In this document: positions 1 through 8,163 of the stretch, in pieces
Numbering within the stretch: position 1 is the stretch's first letter
Layout: the number at the start of each line of letters is the position of its first letter
Source of the DNA: Leptotrichia sp. OH3620_COT-345
Lineage (GTDB): Bacteria > Fusobacteriota > Fusobacteriia > Fusobacteriales > Leptotrichiaceae
DNA length: 64,000 nucleotides
Direction: 5' to 3'
Assembly (NCBI RefSeq): GCF_003932895.1
Contig: NZ_RQYW01000003.1
Span: 1 to 64,000, forward strand
Translations under genes and position numbers: made by a program
The notes under the pieces: generated by a model
What the model was told of the DNA's origin: nothing
The model's database searches: none
The model's input: only the letters and a program-made list of their open reading frames with translations

Positions 1-81
1 TATTTCCAAATCTATTCCGTGTACCGCTTTAAATCCATTAGGATATTGCTTCTCCACTTTTTTCAATACTACTCCTGACAT
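1..81 (-). CDS. Sugar ABC transporter ATP-binding protein, N-terminal fragment (UgpC/MsmK type)
   Basis: Only the first 27 codons lie in the window. The start ATG is at 79-81, preceded on the minus strand by a strong AGGAGGAG ribosome binding site. The translation begins MSGVVLKKVEKQYPNGF and continues AVHGIDLEI, the usual N-terminus of the MsmK/UgpC family of carbohydrate ABC ATPases, which energise CUT1-type sugar importers. The gene begins 29 bases after the lyase gene and ends the sialic-acid operon that also encodes a binding protein and two permeases, so it is probably the ATPase of that importer. The Walker motifs are outside the window. Confidence 0.8.
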   Translation of the reverse strand, partial: MSGVVLKKVEKQYPNGFKAVHGIDLEI

Positions 82-109
82 ATCTGCTCCTCCTGAAAAT
101 AATTTTATT

Positions 110-1024
110 TTATCTGATTTTTTCTATTAATACTGATATTTTATTATTCAATCCTTTTAAAAATTCTTTTGCTTTAGGATCAGTTATAGGTAACAGGGGC
201 AGTCTCGGTACACCTGTTTCTACTCCTCTTAAATGAAGTATATATTTACATGCTCCATATAAAGAACCTACTGAAAGCAATCCTTTTATAATTTCATTCA
301 CTTCATTCTGCAGTTCTCTTGCTTTATCAAGTTCCTGATTTTTCATATATTCATCAAGTTTCATAAACAGTTCGGGCATTACTCCGTAAGTTCCTCCTAT
401 CCCTCCGTCAGCTCCGATTGCCTTTCCTGCTATGAACTGTTCATCAGGTCCGTTAAATACAAGAAAATCCTTTCCTCCCACAGATTTAAACTGTTGAAGT
501 TCAAATGTACTTTCTGAGGAACATTTTATTCCTATTACTTTTTTTTGTTTAACCATTTCCTCAAATAATGTCATAGGCAAATTAAATCCTGTTGTTTGAG
601 GTATATGGTATATTATAAAAGGTAAATCCGTACTATCTATCATTTCCTGCCAATGTACTCTTACAGATTCAGGTGAAAGTCTGTAATAAACTGCGGGTAT
701 TGATGAAACGGCATCAGCTCCGCATTTTTGTGCGTGCTGTGCAAGCCTTACACTTTCAAGTGTAGAATTAGCTCCTACATGAACTATTACTGTCAATTCA
801 CCTTTTACTTCCTCCATTACAGCTTCAACTACCTGCTTTCTTTCTTCTTCACTTTGTAATATTCCTTCTCCTGAACTTCCTCCTACATAAAGTCCTTTTA
901 CTTTTTTATCGGCATAATACCTTGCAAGCTTTTTAACTCTTTCTTTATCTACATTTCCATCATCATCATAGGCAGAATACATTGCCATAAAAATTCCTTT
1001 AAATTTTTCCAAATCAATTTTCAT
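110..1024 (-). CDS. nanA: N-acetylneuraminate lyase
   Basis: A 304-residue class I aldolase of the DapA/NanA superfamily, which splits sialic acid into N-acetylmannosamine and pyruvate in the cytoplasm. The Schiff-base lysine is Lys167 in VIGIKCSSES, the catalytic tyrosine is Tyr139 in YHIPQTTGF, and the carboxylate-binding loop GGSSGEG is at residues 48-54. The family signature and normal length argue for NanA rather than dihydrodipicolinate synthase, and so does its place directly after a ROK kinase and downstream of an ABC sugar importer. AAAGGAAAAAA precedes the ATG. Being a related aldolase acting on another keto-acid is the main alternative. Confidence 0.85.
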   Translation of the reverse strand: MKIDLEKFKGIFMAMYSAYDDDGNVDKERVKKLARYYADKKVKGLYVGGSSGEGILQSEEERKQVVEAVMEEVKGELTVIVHVGANSTLESVRLAQHAQKCGADAVSSIPAVYYRLSPESVRVHWQEMIDSTDLPFIIYHIPQTTGFNLPMTLFEEMVKQKKVIGIKCSSESTFELQQFKSVGGKDFLVFNGPDEQFIAGKAIGADGGIGGTYGVMPELFMKLDEYMKNQELDKARELQNEVNEIIKGLLSVGSLYGACKYILHLRGVETGVPRLPLLPITDPKAKEFLKGLNNKISVLIEKIR

Positions 1025-1040
1025 TTTTTTCCTTTCACTA

Positions 1041-1955
1041 TTATATGTTATTTATTTTATTACGTCTACTCAAAAAGTGATACAATGCACCTAACAATCC
1101 AGCCTGATTCCCCTGTTTTGCCAATTTTATCTTTGTCTTTCTAAATATATCACTTATCATATTGTCATTTACGTATTGTCTTATTTTTTCTTCCAAATAC
1201 TCCTTTTGTGCAGTTATTCCTCCTCCTATGACTACTATTTCAGGATTCAATAAATATATTATATTTCTTATACTTATGGAAAGATTTCTTATTAATTCGT
1301 CAATAACTTCAACACATATTTTATCTCCCTGTTTTGCCAGCTCAAAAATATGTAAACCGCTTATTTTCCCCTCTATTCCTTCTTTCTCTTTTTTTTCTTT
1401 CTGAATTTTTTCAATTAAATATTTCGAAGATGCTATATTTTGAATATAATTTCCGTTTATATCCATATAGCCTATCTCTCCTGCAGTATATCCTATACCG
1501 TTTAGCAATTTACCATCTAAGATTATCGACCCGCCTATTCCTGTTCCCACTGTAATACAAACCATTGACTTTGAATTTATCCCGACTCCTTTCCAGTATT
1601 CACCCAGTCCTGCACAGTTCACATCATTTTCCACTTCACAGGGCAAATTAAACTCTTTTTCCAGTTCTTCTTTTATTTTTGTGCCTGTATATTTTGGAAT
1701 TGTCGGTCCTGCATAAATAATTTCCCCTTTTTCGGTATCTACCACTCCTGCCGAAGAAATACAGATTCCTTCTATTTTATACACGCCATACTGTTCAAGA
1801 ATATCTTTTATAAGCTTTTTTACATCTGTAAGTATATAATTTTCTCTTGATGTAACTCTTGTACTAACTGTGCCGTTTATAAGCATATCTCCATTTTCAG
1901 TAAATACTCCGTATTTTATTGAAATTCCTCCTATATCTATGCATATGTAGTACAT
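1041..1955 (-). CDS. nanK: ROK-family kinase, probable N-acetylmannosamine kinase
   Basis: A 304-residue ROK-family sugar kinase. The N-terminal phosphate loop DIGGISIKYG, the ENDVNCAGLGEYWKG segment and the VTVGTGIGGSI adenosine-binding segment are all visible. The usual ROK CxCGxxGC zinc motif is absent; the corresponding stretch reads YTAGEIGYMD. The start overlaps the preceding gene's stop by one base (TGATG), implying translational coupling. Sitting directly upstream of nanA, it would phosphorylate the N-acetylmannosamine released by the lyase. Substrate is inferred from context; a glucokinase-like activity cannot be excluded from sequence alone. Confidence 0.78.
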   Translation of the reverse strand: MYYICIDIGGISIKYGVFTENGDMLINGTVSTRVTSRENYILTDVKKLIKDILEQYGVYKIEGICISSAGVVDTEKGEIIYAGPTIPKYTGTKIKEELEKEFNLPCEVENDVNCAGLGEYWKGVGINSKSMVCITVGTGIGGSIILDGKLLNGIGYTAGEIGYMDINGNYIQNIASSKYLIEKIQKEKKEKEGIEGKISGLHIFELAKQGDKICVEVIDELIRNLSISIRNIIYLLNPEIVVIGGGITAQKEYLEEKIRQYVNDNMISDIFRKTKIKLAKQGNQAGLLGALYHFLSRRNKINNI

Positions 1956-2254
1956 CAGTATTTCACATCCGATCTTCCTAAAAATTTTCTGATAATAAAG
2001 ATGGAAATGTTATAAATAATACTTGCAGTCACTACAGGAATATAATTAAAATATACTGCATAACTCATATTTTTCATATTCAGTTTATATGCTGTAATTA
2101 ATAATACCACACTGACTGCATTAATTACAAGAGGCGAAATATATAATTTATTAAAAATTCTATTCAGAAGGGCAGTTACTATAATTGAGCCTGCCATAAA
2201 TACCGAACTGTAATAAAACCATCCTATTATCATTATTTTAAAATTCTCAATCAT
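1955..2254 (-). CDS. Small membrane protein of the sialic-acid operon
   Basis: A 99-residue hydrophobic protein with three or four predicted membrane segments (around residues 5-28, 35-53, 63-88) and a basic C-terminus (IRKFLGRSDVKY). It lies between the ABC permease and the kinase, and its stop overlaps the kinase start. Small membrane proteins in the same place are known in sialic-acid operons of streptococci, but I cannot assign a function. It may assist the transporter or the lyase/kinase pathway. No catalytic motif is visible. Confidence 0.7.
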   Translation of the reverse strand: MIENFKIMIIGWFYYSSVFMAGSIIVTALLNRIFNKLYISPLVINAVSVVLLITAYKLNMKNMSYAVYFNYIPVVTASIIYNISIFIIRKFLGRSDVKY

Positions 2255-2306
2255 TTTTTCCTCTTTATATTTTTAAATAATAAAATCTAATTTTACAAAA
2301 TTACAT

Positions 2307-3143
2307 TTATCCTTTTACAGCTCCCATTGTTACTCCCTGAGTGAAGTAATTCTGGAACATTAAAAACACTATTATCATCGGTAGTGATGCAAGCAACGCT
2401 CCTGCCATAAGTAATCCGTAATTCAGCGAAAATTCGGCACTTTGTGCCATTGCCGCAACTCCGAGAGGTAATGTTTTCATTGTTTCACTGTTTGTAAATA
2501 TCAATTGTGAAAAATAATCATTCCAACTGGCTATAAATGTAAATATCGCCAATGCTCCTATTCCCGGTTTTATAATAGGCAGAACAATATTCATGAACGT
2601 TCTTAATTCACCACAACCATCTATTCTTGCTGACTCAAGCAGCTCGTTAGGTACTGAATGAGAAAACTGTTTCATCAGAAATACTCCGAATGGCCAACCT
2701 ACTGCAGGAAATATAAGTGCCTTATAAGTATCTATCCAACCAAGTTCCGTAATAAACTTCAATAGCGGTATGAGTATTACCTGTTTTGGTAATGCCATTG
2801 CAGCTACAAATACTATAAATATAATTCCCGCTCCCGGAAACTGCTTCTTTGCAAGGGCATACCCTGCTAAAGATGCTGTTATACACACAAGCACAGTTGT
2901 AGAAAATGACACAAATACTGAATTAAAAAACCATTTTGTAGTCAATGGTATAAGCAGTTTATCAAAATTTTCCAATGTAGGTTTTAAAGGAAACCATTCA
3001 GGCGGTATACTTATTGCCACTTCCTGTACTTTAAATGCTCCTGTAGCTATCCAATAAAAAGGAAATATAAAAAATATTGTTAATAATACTAATATTGTCA
3101 TTGAAAAAATTGAAAATATCGATGCTTTTTTATTATTTTTCAT
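2307..3143 (-). CDS. Sugar ABC transporter permease (MalG-like, CUT1)
   Basis: A 278-residue inner-membrane permease with about six membrane segments. The cytoplasmic EAA loop is clear at ELLESARIDGCGELRTFMNI, which is the site that contacts the ATPase. The ending, GVTMGAVKG, is typical of MalG/MsmG-type subunits. The ATG follows GGAGGGAAAAATG. Translation starts 10 bases after the partner permease, and the pair belongs to the sialic-acid importer set. The substrate is inferred from the adjacent nanA and nanK homologues. Confidence 0.85.
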   Translation of the reverse strand: MKNNKKASIFSIFSMTILVLLTIFFIFPFYWIATGAFKVQEVAISIPPEWFPLKPTLENFDKLLIPLTTKWFFNSVFVSFSTTVLVCITASLAGYALAKKQFPGAGIIFIVFVAAMALPKQVILIPLLKFITELGWIDTYKALIFPAVGWPFGVFLMKQFSHSVPNELLESARIDGCGELRTFMNIVLPIIKPGIGALAIFTFIASWNDYFSQLIFTNSETMKTLPLGVAAMAQSAEFSLNYGLLMAGALLASLPMIIVFLMFQNYFTQGVTMGAVKG

Positions 3144-3152
3144 TTTTCCCTC

Positions 3153-4118
3153 CTAATCTATATCTTTTGATAAAAATTTAAACTGTAATATTGATATTAC
3201 TCCTATTATAACTGCTAAAATTATTCCCATTGCCGATGATACTCCGAAACGACCTTCCACTATAGCTGTCTGATAAACAAGATACATAACCGTAGAGGTA
3301 CTGTAATTTGGACCTCCATGAGTTAAAAGCTGTATCAAAGCAAATATCTGGAAACTGTTTATAGTTGTTACTACTACTATATATAATGTTGTAGGCATAA
3401 CCATCGGCCATGTTATATCTCTGAATGTCTGCCATTCACTGGCTCCGTCTATTCTTGCAGCTTCCATTAAATCTTTAGGAACATTTCCCAATGCAGCTAC
3501 ATACAATATTATAGGTTGTCCCACACTTGTTGTTATAAGTATTGCTATAATTGCAAATATTGCCGTACGTGGATTCCCCAACCAGTCGACAGGCTCTTTT
3601 ATTATATGTGCCTGCTGAAAAATATAATTTAATATTCCATATTTAGGATGATATATCCAGTTCCATACAACTGTAATTGAAACAACGGAAGATATGGCGG
3701 GAATATAGAAAACTCCTCTAAAAAATGATCTGACCGTTGCACTTTTTTCATATATTACATAAGCTACAAATATTGAAAACACCACAACTATAGGTAATGC
3801 TACAAACGTAATAAAAATCGTATTTCCTGCTGATTTTAAAAATATATCGTTTTTAAATAAATCAATATAATGTTTTAATCCGACAAAAGTCGTATTCCGA
3901 CCTCTAAATCTGTATAAAGACAAATGTATCCCCTTTATCATAGGATATAAAACAAAACTTGAAAAAAATACAAGTACAGGTAAAATAAACATATAGGCAC
4001 TGTAATCGACTTTTTTCCAATTCCATTTATATTTTACAGCAATATTACTACTCATTCCTTTTTTCACCGTTCTTTCATTATAAGCTGAAGTATAATCAAA
4101 ATGAAAATAGATTTTCAT
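3153..4118 (-). CDS. Sugar ABC transporter permease (MalF-like, CUT1)
   Basis: A 321-residue inner-membrane permease. The first ~40 residues are hydrophilic, followed by six membrane segments, with an EAA loop DLMEAARIDGASEWQTFRDI near residue 235. It is the partner of the downstream MalG-like subunit. The start is uncertain: the given ATG has a weak AAGG about 13 bases upstream, and an internal ATG at codon 22 (MSSNIAVKYK) is an alternative. A stem-loop separates it from the binding-protein gene, a common way to give the binding protein higher expression than the membrane subunits. Confidence 0.85.
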   Translation of the reverse strand: MKIYFHFDYTSAYNERTVKKGMSSNIAVKYKWNWKKVDYSAYMFILPVLVFFSSFVLYPMIKGIHLSLYRFRGRNTTFVGLKHYIDLFKNDIFLKSAGNTIFITFVALPIVVVFSIFVAYVIYEKSATVRSFFRGVFYIPAISSVVSITVVWNWIYHPKYGILNYIFQQAHIIKEPVDWLGNPRTAIFAIIAILITTSVGQPIILYVAALGNVPKDLMEAARIDGASEWQTFRDITWPMVMPTTLYIVVVTTINSFQIFALIQLLTHGGPNYSTSTVMYLVYQTAIVEGRFGVSSAMGIILAVIIGVISILQFKFLSKDID

Positions 4119-4160
4119 TTTTAAATTTCTGCCTTTTTATTAATTTATTGATATAGAGCA

Positions 4161-4187
4161 ATATGAGGGCAATTTTTACCCTCATAT
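4161..4187 (-). promoter_or_regulatory. Intercistronic stem-loop after the binding-protein gene
   Basis: A perfect 9-bp inverted repeat (ATATGAGGG / CCCTCATAT) lies between the binding-protein stop and the permease start and has no strong U-run. It probably acts as a partial terminator or a 3' stabilising hairpin that keeps the binding-protein message more abundant. A very similar ATGAGGG hairpin sits at the corresponding junction of the liv operon (58753-58773). Confidence 0.6.
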
Positions 4188-4212
4188 AATCTCCGGTATA
4201 CAGATACCTGCA

Positions 4213-5541
4213 CTATTTTGCGTCCGACACTGTTTTGTTTGCATCTTCGGCAAATTTGTCCAATCCCGCTTTCACTTCAGACTGACCGTTTAATACTGCC
4301 TGAACCATATTGAACCAAAGTGGTCTCATTTGTGCATATCCGTCTATTGTATTATAATAAGGTCCATAGAAACCTACAAGAGATTCCAGATATTTAACTT
4401 CCGGATCATCACCGTATATTCCGGCTTTTCCTGAAGGAGAAAAATTATTTGTGGCCTTTAAGTTTCTTTCACCCCACACAGGATCATTTACAACAAAGTC
4501 AACAAATTTTTGAGCTGCTGCTACTTTTGCATTATCTCCATTATCAAATACTGCTGCTCCTGCAAGCAAAAATTCAAATTTTGCCTGTCCTGATTCATTA
4601 GGAAACGGTAGAAATACAGGTTCCAAGTCTCCTTTTGCGATAACTTCTTTATCCTGCCCTTTTAATCCCGGAGAATAAAGAATTGTTATTACGGCTTTCC
4701 CACTTCTGAAAGCTTCCAATGCGTCTTTTGCTTCGGCAGAAACTCCTTTCCCTAATAAGCCTTCATCATAAGCTTTTTTTATCCATGTCAGTGATTTTAC
4801 ACCATTCTCATCATTTATTGTATATTTTGTAATTCCTTCATCTGTTATCCATGAATTATATAAATTTGAAACAAATGCTCTCGGTCCCTGATCTCCTGCC
4901 TGGCTTTTCGTATAAAACAATACAGGGTCAACAGAAGAATCTTTAGATTTTACCGCTTTTAAAAATTTTTCAAATTCAGCTACCGTCCAGTTTCTTCCCG
5001 GCTTATTCAACGGGAGAAGTTCAGTAACTCCCAATCTATCTGTCAATTTTTTATTAACCGCCATAACGAAAGGAGCTGTTCCCAAAGGATATAAATAAAG
5101 CTTATTTTCAAAACTGCTTGCTTCTGTAATAACTTTTGAATATTTTGAAGTATCTACATTTTCAAAAGGTGCCAAATACCCTTTTTTAGCCCAGTCGATA
5201 ATTCTTCCCGGGGCATCTATTACAACATCGGGATTTGACTTAGCCTGAATTGCAGTTTCAATTTTAGCAGGTCCATCGGTAAAATCAATTTTCTGATATT
5301 CAACTTTAATGTTCGGATTTTTTTCTTCAAATGCTTTAATTAGAGCTGCATCATATTCTTCAGGAGTTTTAAATTCTCCATCTGAAGTAAAATTCGGAAA
5401 AGACCAATATTTAATAGTAACTTTTTGGTTGGGATCCAGTTTTTTCTCACCAGCTTTTTCCTGTTTTCCTCCTCCACATGCCATGAGAACAAAAGCGAAT
5501 AACACTCCTGTTAATATTTTCTTCATGAAATTTCTTTTCAT
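4213..5541 (-). CDS. Sugar ABC transporter substrate-binding lipoprotein, probable sialic-acid binder
   Basis: A 442-residue extracellular solute-binding protein of family 1. It has a lipoprotein signal peptide with lipobox VLMAC (Cys22) and a GGGKQE linker, so it is anchored to a membrane facing the periplasm. The ATG follows GGAGGTAATGAA. First gene of an operon whose order (binding protein, two permeases, small membrane protein, ROK kinase, lyase) matches the SatABC-type sialic-acid loci of streptococci. Ligand assignment rests on this context. A promoter lies about 50-80 bases upstream. Confidence 0.85.
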   Translation of the reverse strand: MKRNFMKKILTGVLFAFVLMACGGGKQEKAGEKKLDPNQKVTIKYWSFPNFTSDGEFKTPEEYDAALIKAFEEKNPNIKVEYQKIDFTDGPAKIETAIQAKSNPDVVIDAPGRIIDWAKKGYLAPFENVDTSKYSKVITEASSFENKLYLYPLGTAPFVMAVNKKLTDRLGVTELLPLNKPGRNWTVAEFEKFLKAVKSKDSSVDPVLFYTKSQAGDQGPRAFVSNLYNSWITDEGITKYTINDENGVKSLTWIKKAYDEGLLGKGVSAEAKDALEAFRSGKAVITILYSPGLKGQDKEVIAKGDLEPVFLPFPNESGQAKFEFLLAGAAVFDNGDNAKVAAAQKFVDFVVNDPVWGERNLKATNNFSPSGKAGIYGDDPEVKYLESLVGFYGPYYNTIDGYAQMRPLWFNMVQAVLNGQSEVKAGLDKFAEDANKTVSDAK

Positions 5542-5584
5542 TTCATTACCTCCATGTTTTCTTTTTTATAATTTATTATTTTTT

Positions 5585-5620
5585 TACAATATATTGTACC
5601 CTATTTTTTCAATTTGTAAA
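5585..5620 (-). promoter_or_regulatory. Promoter and palindromic operator of the sialic-acid operon
   Basis: On the minus strand a -35 TTTACA (5615-5620) and -10 TACAAT (5593-5598) are separated by 16 bases. The -10 overlaps a perfect 14-bp palindrome, TACAATATATTGTA, at 5585-5598, which is well placed to bind a repressor. No regulator gene is adjacent in the window. Confidence 0.6.
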
Positions 5621-5721
5621 TAGATGAAAATAAATTTTTTTTTATTTTTTTTTTATTTTTTAAAATTTTTTTTCATTTTTAATTTATTATATCAGATAAC
5701 AGGAAAAATATTTTTAAAATA

Positions 5722-5768
5722 AAAAATACTCCAATATCTTTTAGGAAAGAATATTAAAGTATTTTTAT
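5722..5768 (-). terminator. Rho-independent terminator after the PTS operon
   Basis: On the minus strand an imperfect hairpin AATACTTTAATATT ... AGATATTGGAGTATT is followed by a T-run, just downstream of the IIC stop and upstream of the sialic-acid promoter. Confidence 0.65.
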
Positions 5769-5801
5769 TATTTTTGAGTTTCTACTATTTCAATTTTATA
5801 T

Positions 5802-7133
5802 TTATATTTCTCCGCTTTCTTCCTGCAACTTTTTACTATCCCACATTTTAAAGAAAGGATAATATATAATTCCTGTTACAAAGAAATTCACAATCTGCAC
5901 AACTGCTCCCGAAATTTTTCCTCCGGTAACGAGATATCCTGAAATTATAGGAGGAGTTGTCCATGGAATAGCAATTCCCGTAGGTTTTGCAACAATACCG
6001 AGTTTCATAGTCCAATACGTTATTGTAACCGCAGCTAAAGGAGCCAGTATAAACGGTATTATTAATAAAGGATTCATTACTATCGGTAACCCGAACAGTA
6101 TAGGTTCATTTATATTAAAACATGCAGGACCTATTGACAGTTTACCTATTTCCTTGAGCTGTTTACTTTTTGCCCAAAATAACAACATTAATGCGAGGGA
6201 AAATGTAGCTCCCGAACCTCCCATTGACTGAAATATATCAAAAAACTGAGGAGTAACTACATGTTGTATAGGTTTCCCCTGTGAAAATGCTAACCTGTTT
6301 TCATCAAGTAATACATAAAGTGCAGGATATACAATTCCCGTTACTATATTTGCTCCATGCAGTCCACATGTCCATAAAAGATGTATCAATATTGTCACTA
6401 TAACTACTCCAAAATACGATCCTCCTATTGCTGTTAAAGGTTTTGTCAGTAATTTTGTTACTACTTCATGTATATTTCCGAATCCTGTATTTTCAAATCC
6501 TATTCTTATTAATAAAGATACCAGAACTATTATAAATCCGGGAATTAAGGCAACAAACGTTTTAGAAACTGCAGGAGGAACCATGTCAGGCATTTTTATT
6601 ACAAGATTTTTCTTTACTATAAAGTTAAATATCTCAACTGCTAAAATAGCCATTATTATTCCTACAAAAAGTCCTGCACTTCCTGTACGACTTAAAGGTA
6701 TTCCTGTGGCTGTGAGTTCACCGTACTGTTCATGAGTGAATGTTATGGTAAAAGGAGTCACAAGTAAAAAAGATACAAATGATATTATTGCTCCTGATAT
6801 TCCATCCAGTTTATAATATTCAGATAAACGGTATGCAACTCCCATACATGTTATAATACCTATCATATCAAATGTTACGGAAACAGGATAAAGTAACCAT
6901 TTCTGTATTGTAGCTCCTAAAGGTGTAGCATAAAAGTTTGCAACTGCAGGTATAGGAAGAGCTGCAAGTATTAAAAATACAGAACCTATTATAACAATAG
7001 GAACCGTTATTATAATTCCATCTTTTATTGCTGCAAGATGTCTTTGATTTGCAACTTTTGCCGCTAAAGGCATCAATTTTTCTTCAAGGCTTTTCGTAAA
7101 TTTATCCATAAAATTTGCCATATAATATTTCAC
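5802..7133 (-). CDS. PTS sugar transporter subunit IIC (lactose/cellobiose family)
   Basis: A 443-residue polytopic membrane protein of the cellobiose/lactose EIIC family, the sugar channel of a phosphotransferase system. It shows the typical N-terminus (FMDKFTKSLEEKLMPLAAKVANQRHL), about ten membrane segments, and the family signature around ACFNINEPILFGLPIVMNP that contributes to substrate binding and phosphotransfer. The IIB gene lies directly upstream; no IIA gene is in the operon, so IIA must be supplied elsewhere. The sugar is likely a beta-glucoside, a chitobiose-type sugar or lactose, but it cannot be fixed from sequence. Confidence 0.88.
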   Translation of the reverse strand: MKYYMANFMDKFTKSLEEKLMPLAAKVANQRHLAAIKDGIIITVPIVIIGSVFLILAALPIPAVANFYATPLGATIQKWLLYPVSVTFDMIGIITCMGVAYRLSEYYKLDGISGAIISFVSFLLVTPFTITFTHEQYGELTATGIPLSRTGSAGLFVGIIMAILAVEIFNFIVKKNLVIKMPDMVPPAVSKTFVALIPGFIIVLVSLLIRIGFENTGFGNIHEVVTKLLTKPLTAIGGSYFGVVIVTILIHLLWTCGLHGANIVTGIVYPALYVLLDENRLAFSQGKPIQHVVTPQFFDIFQSMGGSGATFSLALMLLFWAKSKQLKEIGKLSIGPACFNINEPILFGLPIVMNPLLIIPFILAPLAAVTITYWTMKLGIVAKPTGIAIPWTTPPIISGYLVTGGKISGAVVQIVNFFVTGIIYYPFFKMWDSKKLQEESGEI

Positions 7134-7184
7134 TCCTTATTTAATTTATAAATACTTTTTCTATATTTCTGTTTCAAATATAAT

Positions 7185-7490
7185 TTATCCAAGTAATTTT
7201 AAAGCTGCTTCCAAAACTTTCGTACCATTCATCATTCCATAATCTACCATATTAATTGCTTCTATTTTTTTCCCATGCTCATCGGCTATTTTTTTTAATT
7301 CAGGTAAAGCATACTTAACTTGAGGGCCTAACAATACAACATCTGATTTAGGTATTTCAGTTGCAGCTTTATCAAGAGGCTCTGCCCATATTTCAACTTC
7401 TTCCCCTTTAGCTTCTGCTGCCGCTTTCATCTTATTTACAAGTAGGCTTGTTGACATTCCCGCTGCACAGCATAATAAAATTTTTTTCAT
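7185..7490 (-). CDS. PTS sugar transporter subunit IIB (lactose/cellobiose family)
   Basis: A 101-residue cytoplasmic EIIB of the ChbB/CelA type. The phospho-accepting cysteine is Cys8 in LLCCAAGMSTSLLV, aligned with Cys10 of E. coli ChbB; the preceding residue is also Cys. The DVVLLGPQVKYALPE segment is characteristic of the family. It passes phosphate from IIA to the sugar carried by the downstream IIC. It has its own promoter (7535-7562) and starts the two-gene operon. Confidence 0.88.
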   Translation of the reverse strand: MKKILLCCAAGMSTSLLVNKMKAAAEAKGEEVEIWAEPLDKAATEIPKSDVVLLGPQVKYALPELKKIADEHGKKIEAINMVDYGMMNGTKVLEAALKLLG

Positions 7491-7534
7491 AAAATTCTTC
7501 CTTTCATAATTTATTTTTGTTTTCTTATATTACA

Positions 7535-7562
7535 GTTATATCATCATATTTTATTTTGTCAA
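7535..7562 (-). promoter_or_regulatory. Promoter of the PTS IIB-IIC operon
   Basis: Minus strand: -35 TTGACA (7557-7562), 16-base spacer, -10 TATAAC (7535-7540). The start codon lies about 45 bases downstream, after AAAGGAAGAATTTT. Confidence 0.7.
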
Positions 7563-7746
7563 GTTTTTAATATTTTTCTTTATTTTTCGTCTATTTTTAT
7601 TAAATATTTTCCTTAAAATAGAGCTATATTTCAATTCAAACTTATTTAAACGTTTTTTTAATTCCATTTTTTCGTCTATTGAAAAATAACTGATTAACAA
7701 AAAATATAATTTTTTTCTAAAAAGTTCCATTTTTAAAATTAATTTT

Positions 7747-7801
7747 AAAAAAAATTGAAGCCGATAATTAGAAAACATCTCTTTACTAAAATCGACTTCA
7801 A
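7747..7801 (-). terminator. Rho-independent terminator of the zinc-ribbon gene
   Basis: Minus strand: arms TTGAAGTCGAT (7801-7791) and ATCGGCTTCAA (7765-7755), with one G-T wobble, are followed by eight T residues. It lies 27 bases after the stop of the gene ending at 7828. Confidence 0.75.
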
Positions 7802-7827
7802 ACTTTAATTCATCTATTTTTCTTAAA

Positions 7828-8058
7828 TTATTTCACATCATCAGGTACAGTATATGCCTGATTACAAATAGGGCATTGTAAATATTCGTGCTTTCTGCTT
7901 ATAGGAAATACCGGTATAAAAAACAGTGTAAACCAATTTCTATATTCCATGAACTTCCATTCAGACACATTATGACATCTAGAACATTCATAATTTCCTA
8001 CAATTCCCATATCCTTATATATTGTTTTTGTTCCGAAAAGTATTATCATTTTTTTCAC
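7828..8058 (-). CDS. Small zinc-ribbon protein
   Basis: A 76-residue protein. Two CxxC knuckles (YECSRCH near residue 25 and QCPICN near residue 62) flank a central aromatic segment YRNWFTLFFIPVFPISRKHEY. This arrangement is that of the zinc_ribbon_15-type family, in which a hydrophobic insert separates the metal-binding pairs. The function is unknown. It appears monocistronic, with GAGGTG before the ATG and its own terminator. Confidence 0.75.
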   Translation of the reverse strand: MKKMIILFGTKTIYKDMGIVGNYECSRCHNVSEWKFMEYRNWFTLFFIPVFPISRKHEYLQCPICNQAYTVPDDVK

Positions 8059-8163
8059 CTCATCTATATAATAAAAACATATTTAAACTTAACCTGATTG
8101 TTGATTATTCTGTCATTTTTTCCATTTCAATTACAGAACTGTTTTAACACATCAGTCTTACTT

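Noticed and set aside
7551-7778. 75-codon minus-strand frame between the PTS promoter and the zinc-ribbon gene
   Set aside because: It runs through the terminator at 7747-7801 and the PTS -35 element, is low-complexity (Lys, Phe, Leu), and has no ribosome binding site.
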